From: an uncultured Sphingobium sp.
Lineage (GTDB): Bacteria; Pseudomonadota; Alphaproteobacteria; Sphingomonadales; Sphingomonadaceae
Assembly (NCBI GenBank): GCA_913773715.1
Contig: CAJYHD010000509.1
Span: forward strand, 1-8,505
DNA: 8,505 nt
Reading direction: 5' to 3'
The position numbers and the translations under genes were made by a program. Of the stretch, positions 4,834 through 8,505 are shown piece by piece (position 1 is the stretch's first letter; each line of letters opens with the position of its first letter). Under the pieces are notes generated by a model. It did not search any database. It saw only the letters and a program-made list of their open reading frames with translations, and had not been told where the DNA came from.

Positions 4834-6426
4834 ATGGCAAAGAAGAACGCGATCCACACCTTCCTGATGGCGGGCTGCGCCTGTGCGGCGCTGAGCGCTT
4901 GCGGTGCCGACGACATCGCTTCGCCGGGCGAAGGCACGATCGTCATCCCCGCACCGACGCCCACGCCCAGCCCCACGCCGACTCCGACACCTACGCCGAC
5001 CCCCACGGCTGTCACGCCCGCCACGGCGTGCCCGACCATTTCGGGTGCCGACCAGCTTCAGGCGCAGGGAACCGTCTCGGACGGCACCAACACCTGGCTG
5101 AATTGCGCCTTCCCCGCTCGCTTCAATAGCTCGACCGCGATCGCCAAGGTGCGCGGCGTCATCTACTCGATGCCCGGCCGCGTCGACGTCGGCACCGATC
5201 AGGGGGCTGCAAGCACCAACAATAACGTGACGCTGACGATCGATCCGGGCGTGGTGATCTTCGCCTCCACCGGCAACACCTTCCTGGCCGTCAATCGCGG
5301 TAATCGCATCAACGCCGTCGGCACCGCGACCCAGCCGATCATCTTCACAAGCCGCGAAAATGTCGTCGGCAGCGCGACCGATCAGTCGTCGGGCCAGTGG
5401 GGCGGCGTCGTGCTGCTCGGCCGCGCGCGCATCACCGACTGTCAGGCGCCTGCTGCCGCACCCGGCACGACGGCGTGCGAGCGCGACACCGAAGGCGCGA
5501 GCAACGCCCTCTATGGCGGTGCCAATGACGCCGACAATTCGGGCCGCATGTCCTACGTCCAGATCCGCTATTCGGGCTTCGTCCTGTCGGGTTCGAGCGA
5601 GCTTCAGGGCCTGACGCCTTCCGGCATCGGCACCGGCACGCAGATCGATCATATCCAGGTCCACAACAGCTCGGATGACGGTATCGAAATTTTCGGTGGT
5701 TCGGCGCACCCGCGTTATCTGGTCCTGACCGGCAACGAAGACGACAATCTCGACACCGACGTCGGTTATCGCGGCACCGTTCAGTATCTGCTGAGCGTGC
5801 AGCGCGCCAACAACGACATCGGCGACAGCTTCCTCGAAACCGACTCGAACGGCGGCACGGCGGCGAACAATGGCGAAGACGCGCTTCCCCGTCAGTATCT
5901 GAAGGTCGCGAACTTCACCTACATCAACCGTTCGACCACAGGCAGCAACGGCGCCGCCATGCTTTTGCGCGGCGGTGCGGATCTGACGCTGGTCAACGGC
6001 CTGATCGTCAGCCCGACGCAAAGCTGCCTGCGCATCGACAGCGCGCCGACGGTCCGCGACGCCGACACCGCGCTCCAGGATGCGGGCAAGCCGCGCTACA
6101 TCTCGGTAGCGATGCAGTGCAACGGCACGCCATTCAAGGGCAGCCGCGGCGTAGATGAGGCTACCGTCCGCTCGATCTTCTCGGTCGGTCCGAACAGCAC
6201 GATCACTTACACGCCTTCGCTCACCAGCCTGTTCATCAACGGCGCGACGGAGACGGCTCTGGTCGCGACCGATCCCAAGACGATCGACAGCAACTTCACC
6301 ACGACCAACTATGTCGGCGCGGTGAAGGACAGCAGTGACACCTGGTATGCAGGCTGGACCTGTAATTCGGTGACCGCGAACTTTGGCACCACCAGCGGCA
6401 ATTGCACCGCCATCCCGACGACCTGA
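4834..6426 (+). CDS. Surface/secreted lipoprotein with Thr-Pro linker and beta-helix-like body
   Basis: This is a 530-residue protein. The ATG at 4834 is chosen because GGAGCGGAGA lies 5-14 nt upstream and a lipoprotein signal follows at once; longer starts add non-signal sequence. The lipobox LSAC gives Cys23 as the lipidated residue, with Gly at +2. A Thr-Pro stalk (residues 41-58) follows. The body is rich in short beta strands, Asn/Asp/Gly turns and Ser/Thr, like right-handed beta-helix proteins. Landmarks are QWGGVVLLGRA (188-198), YGGANDADNSGRMSYVQI (227-244) with RYSG, GIGTGTQIDHIQVHNSSDDG (264-283) and NEDDNLDTDVGYRG (301-314), which could bind calcium. I know similar proteins in Bacteroidetes and proteobacteria as unnamed genes beside TonB-dependent receptors. 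No enzymatic residues can be named. It sits 87 bp before a receptor gene behind a Pho-box array, so it probably captures or processes a nutrient, perhaps phosphorus-containing, for that receptor. Caulobacter ElpS, a phosphate-starvation lipoprotein exported by type II secretion, may be comparable; homology is unchecked. Confidence 0.85.
   Translation: MAKKNAIHTFLMAGCACAALSACGADDIASPGEGTIVIPAPTPTPSPTPTPTPTPTPTAVTPATACPTISGADQLQAQGTVSDGTNTWLNCAFPARFNSSTAIAKVRGVIYSMPGRVDVGTDQGAASTNNNVTLTIDPGVVIFASTGNTFLAVNRGNRINAVGTATQPIIFTSRENVVGSATDQSSGQWGGVVLLGRARITDCQAPAAAPGTTACERDTEGASNALYGGANDADNSGRMSYVQIRYSGFVLSGSSELQGLTPSGIGTGTQIDHIQVHNSSDDGIEIFGGSAHPRYLVLTGNEDDNLDTDVGYRGTVQYLLSVQRANNDIGDSFLETDSNGGTAANNGEDALPRQYLKVANFTYINRSTTGSNGAAMLLRGGADLTLVNGLIVSPTQSCLRIDSAPTVRDADTALQDAGKPRYISVAMQCNGTPFKGSRGVDEATVRSIFSVGPNSTITYTPSLTSLFINGATETALVATDPKTIDSNFTTTNYVGAVKDSSDTWYAGWTCNSVTANFGTTSGNCTAIPTT
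4957..5007 (+). repeat. Thr-Pro codon repeat (linker)
   Basis: About eight in-frame ACN-CCN units (one with AGC for Thr) encode the Thr-Pro stalk after the lipidated cysteine. The third positions vary (CCC, CCG, CCT), so it is a protein-level repeat rather than a perfect DNA microsatellite. Such linkers extend a domain away from the membrane anchor. Confidence 0.75.
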
Positions 6427-6446
6427 TCGGATTCATGATCTGAACG

Positions 6447-6478
6447 GGGCGGGGGAGCGTGGCATCGCTTCCCCGCCC
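6447..6478 (+). terminator. Strong intercistronic stem-loop (attenuator or mRNA-stabilising hairpin)
   Basis: GGGCGGGGGAGCG (6447-6459) pairs with CGCTTCCCCGCCC (6466-6478) over 13 bp with one G-U, around a six-base loop (TGGCAT). Only GCTTTGC follows, so the U-tract is short and termination would be partial. Being 20 bp after the lipoprotein stop and 36 bp before the receptor start, it could make lipoprotein mRNA more abundant than receptor mRNA. Confidence 0.7.
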
Positions 6479-6513
6479 GCTTTGCACGAAATTCCCAAGG
6501 GGGACCTCAACCC

Positions 6514-8505
6514 ATGTCGAAGCCGCTGACCTTGGCGCGCCTGCTCCTGATTTCCACGGCTCTTTGCCCGGCGCTGCCGTTGAACGCCGCACATGCGCAG
6601 GATGGCGGCGCGGTCACGACGGGTGCGCCCGACGTTCCCGTCGCCACGCCTAGCGGCGCGCCCACCGCCGCCGAGCAGGAGGCTGCGGACACCGGCAATG
6701 TCGATGTGTCGATCCCCGGCGCGGACATCATAGTCACCGGCCGCCGCACCAGTAACATCTCGCAAGCCGCGCCGCAGGTGGTGAACGTCCTGTCCGCGGC
6801 CGACATCAAGCGCACGGGCGAAGGCGACATCGCCGGATCGCTCCAGCGCGTCACCGGCCTGTCTGTCGTTTCGGGCGGTTTCGTCTATGTGCGCGGTCTT
6901 GGCGATCGCTACTCGCTCGCGCTGCTGAACGGGTCGCCGTTGCCCAGCCCCGAACCGCTGAAGCGCGTCGTCCCGCTCGATATCTTCCCGACCAGCGTCA
7001 TCGCGTCGACGCTGGTGCAGAAGAGCTTTTCCGCCAACTTCCCCGGTGAATTCGGTGGCGGCGTCATCAACCTGACGACCAAGGCGATCCCGACCGAAAG
7101 CTATCTGGAGATCGGCGTCGGCAGCTCGGCCAATACCGAAACCTCGGGCCAGCTTGGCTATACCCATTATGGCAGCAAATCGGACTGGACCGGTTTCGAC
7201 GACGGCACACGCGACGTGCCGCGCCTGCTCCAACAGGCGATCAACAGCGGCATGGCGTTCTCCAACATGCCGCGCGCCGACCTGCGCAACATCGCGATGA
7301 GCTTCCAGAACAGCAACACGTCGGTCGTGCAGCGCACCAACAGCCTGCCGTTTAATTTCTCCGGCTCGATCAACGCGGGTACCGCGACCGATGTCGGCAG
7401 CGACGGTCGTCTCGGCATCGTCGCCACTGCGTCCTACAGCAACAAGTGGCGCACGCGCTCGACGCTGCAACAGGCATCTCTCGACGTGGCGCAGGGCGCA
7501 GGGCGCGACTTCACGCAGGTCAGCACCGACAATGAGATCACGGTCAACGGCCTGCTGGGCGTCGGCCTCGAACTTGGAGCGCAGAAGCTGCGCTGGACCA
7601 ACCTCTACATCCGCGACACGTTGAAGCGCAGCGCGCTCGCCATCGGCACCAATGACGGCCAAATCCAGGGCGCGGATTACCTCAACCAGAGCACCGCCTG
7701 GTACGAGCGCCAGCTTATCGACACGCAGCTGGTCGGCGAGTTCAAGCTGACCGACGCGCTCAGCCTCGACATGCGCGGCGGCTATGCCAATTCGCAGCGG
7801 GAAGCGCCCTATGAGCGCGAGTTTCAATATGTCCGCACCAACCGCGACCTGGCGACCGATCCGGTTGGCGACCGCTTCATTAACGCGCTCAATCGCCAGC
7901 GCGGCGATGCGTCGATCACCTTCAGCGATTTGAACGAAAACCTGTGGTCGGCGGGCGCTGACCTGAGCTACAAATTCTCTCCAGCTTTCACCGTGACGGC
8001 GGGCTATGCCTATACCGATACGAAGCGCCGGTCGTCGCGCTACGAACTTCATTATGACGCGACGAACCTGCCGATCCCGGTGCAACAATTGCGTCCCGAC
8101 TATCTGATCTCGGACTCCTCGATCCAGTTTTTCGACATCAGCCTGCTCGAATTTTCGGGCAATTATCCGGTCTATGACGCGGCTCTGCGAGTCCATGCCG
8201 GCTATGGGCAGGTGCAGGTAGAGCCGATCGATGGCGTCAGCCTCAATGCGGGCGTACGCTATGAAAAGGGCAACCAATCGGTGACCGGCATCGACGTCTA
8301 TAATACCGGCATCACCCCCTTCAACCAGATCCGCAAGGATTACTGGCTGCCCGCCGCCACGCTGACGATCGAGGCCGCCAAAGGACTACAGTTCCGCGTC
8401 AGTGGGTCGAAGACGATCGCGCGGCCACAATTCCGCGAGCTGATCGCCCAGCCTTATCTCGATACGGAATCGAACCGCTTCTATCGCGGCAATCCCTTCC
8501 TTCAG
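6514..8505 (+). CDS. TonB-dependent receptor partnered with the lipoprotein (runs off right edge)
   Basis: From ATG 6514, preceded by AAGGGGGA at 6498-6505, 664 codons stay open to the window edge; the C-terminal barrel strands are missing. The signal peptide ends at AAHA|Q (residue 28). A Pro/Ala/Thr-rich spacer follows, then a TonB box (DIIVTGRR, about 71-78). The plug begins QVVNVLSAADIKR (88-100) and has LQRVTGLSVV and FVYVRGLGDRYS (123-134), NGSPLPSPEPLKRVVPLDIF (139-158) and FPGEFGGGVINLTTK (176-190). This 'VRGLGDRYS...PSP.P..R.VPLD.FP' plug is typical of a distinct receptor class found in proteobacteria and Bacteroidetes, different from the siderophore type at 1320-3551. Barrel strands follow, for example GYAYTDTKRRSS and RVSGSKTIARPQFREL near the edge. 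It would use TonB energy to import a ligand across the outer membrane. It is second in a unit with the lipoprotein and shares its putative Pho promoter, so the ligand may be a phosphorus source; that is inference. Confidence 0.93.
   Translation, partial: MSKPLTLARLLLISTALCPALPLNAAHAQDGGAVTTGAPDVPVATPSGAPTAAEQEAADTGNVDVSIPGADIIVTGRRTSNISQAAPQVVNVLSAADIKRTGEGDIAGSLQRVTGLSVVSGGFVYVRGLGDRYSLALLNGSPLPSPEPLKRVVPLDIFPTSVIASTLVQKSFSANFPGEFGGGVINLTTKAIPTESYLEIGVGSSANTETSGQLGYTHYGSKSDWTGFDDGTRDVPRLLQQAINSGMAFSNMPRADLRNIAMSFQNSNTSVVQRTNSLPFNFSGSINAGTATDVGSDGRLGIVATASYSNKWRTRSTLQQASLDVAQGAGRDFTQVSTDNEITVNGLLGVGLELGAQKLRWTNLYIRDTLKRSALAIGTNDGQIQGADYLNQSTAWYERQLIDTQLVGEFKLTDALSLDMRGGYANSQREAPYEREFQYVRTNRDLATDPVGDRFINALNRQRGDASITFSDLNENLWSAGADLSYKFSPAFTVTAGYAYTDTKRRSSRYELHYDATNLPIPVQQLRPDYLISDSSIQFFDISLLEFSGNYPVYDAALRVHAGYGQVQVEPIDGVSLNAGVRYEKGNQSVTGIDVYNTGITPFNQIRKDYWLPAATLTIEAAKGLQFRVSGSKTIARPQFRELIAQPYLDTESNRFYRGNPFLQ

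Noticed and set aside
4957..5007. DNA minisatellite or CRISPR-like repeat
   Set aside because: The repeat follows the Thr-Pro codon pattern with varied third positions and no spacers; it is a protein linker.
4699..6021. A 440-codon open frame on the minus strand
   Set aside because: It is antisense to the lipoprotein gene and crosses the Pho array and intergenic region. The sense strand carries a lipobox, linker and family motifs, so the antisense frame is a shadow.
6433..8277. A 614-codon open frame on the minus strand
   Set aside because: It lies antisense to the recognisable TonB-dependent receptor, shows Arg/Ala/Val-rich low-information sequence and has no domain. Long antisense frames are normal in GC-rich DNA.

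Overview
The window is high-GC alphaproteobacterial DNA and most likely comes from a sphingomonad (Sphingomonas, Sphingobium or a relative). The evidence is a circularly permuted, two-piece-type tmRNA gene with a sphingomonad-like tag (ANDNEALAIAA), two large TonB-dependent receptors (TBDRs) with AHA|Q signal cleavage sites, and the codon bias. The genus call is inference; the class call rests mainly on the permuted ssrA.

Layout. Bases 1-792 (minus strand) hold a small acidic protein of unknown function, followed 11 bp later by the start of nicotinate phosphoribosyltransferase (pncB), which runs off the left edge. Divergently, on the plus strand, come a small secreted MliC/lysozyme-inhibitor-like protein (898-1248), an imperfect palindrome (1260-1276) and a complete TonB-dependent siderophore-type receptor (1320-3551). 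Bases 3625-3848 carry the permuted tmRNA gene with a consensus -10 box. A gene-poor, partly AT-rich stretch (3849-4207) follows, with a direct repeat and a hairpin. Next is a small exported TPR protein (4208-4591) with a strong intrinsic terminator (4614-4645).

The most interesting part is 4660-8505. An array of six heptamers in exact 11-bp register, five of them matching nGTC(A/T)TC, has the geometry of PhoB (Pho-box) sites. It lies upstream of a two-gene unit: a lipoprotein with a Thr-Pro linker and a predicted right-handed beta-helix-like body (4834-6426), then a TonB-dependent receptor that runs off the right edge (6514-8505+). A strong 13-bp stem-loop lies between the two genes. I read this as a putative phosphate-starvation-induced surface system in which an exported lipoprotein works with a dedicated receptor. 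The substrate cannot be told from sequence. A weaker Pho-box-like pair, with a -10-like TATTCT, also precedes the TPR gene, so the same regulon could include it.

The pncB side, the siderophore receptor and ssrA look like ordinary chromosomal content. I see no insertion sequence, phage gene, CRISPR array or tRNA.
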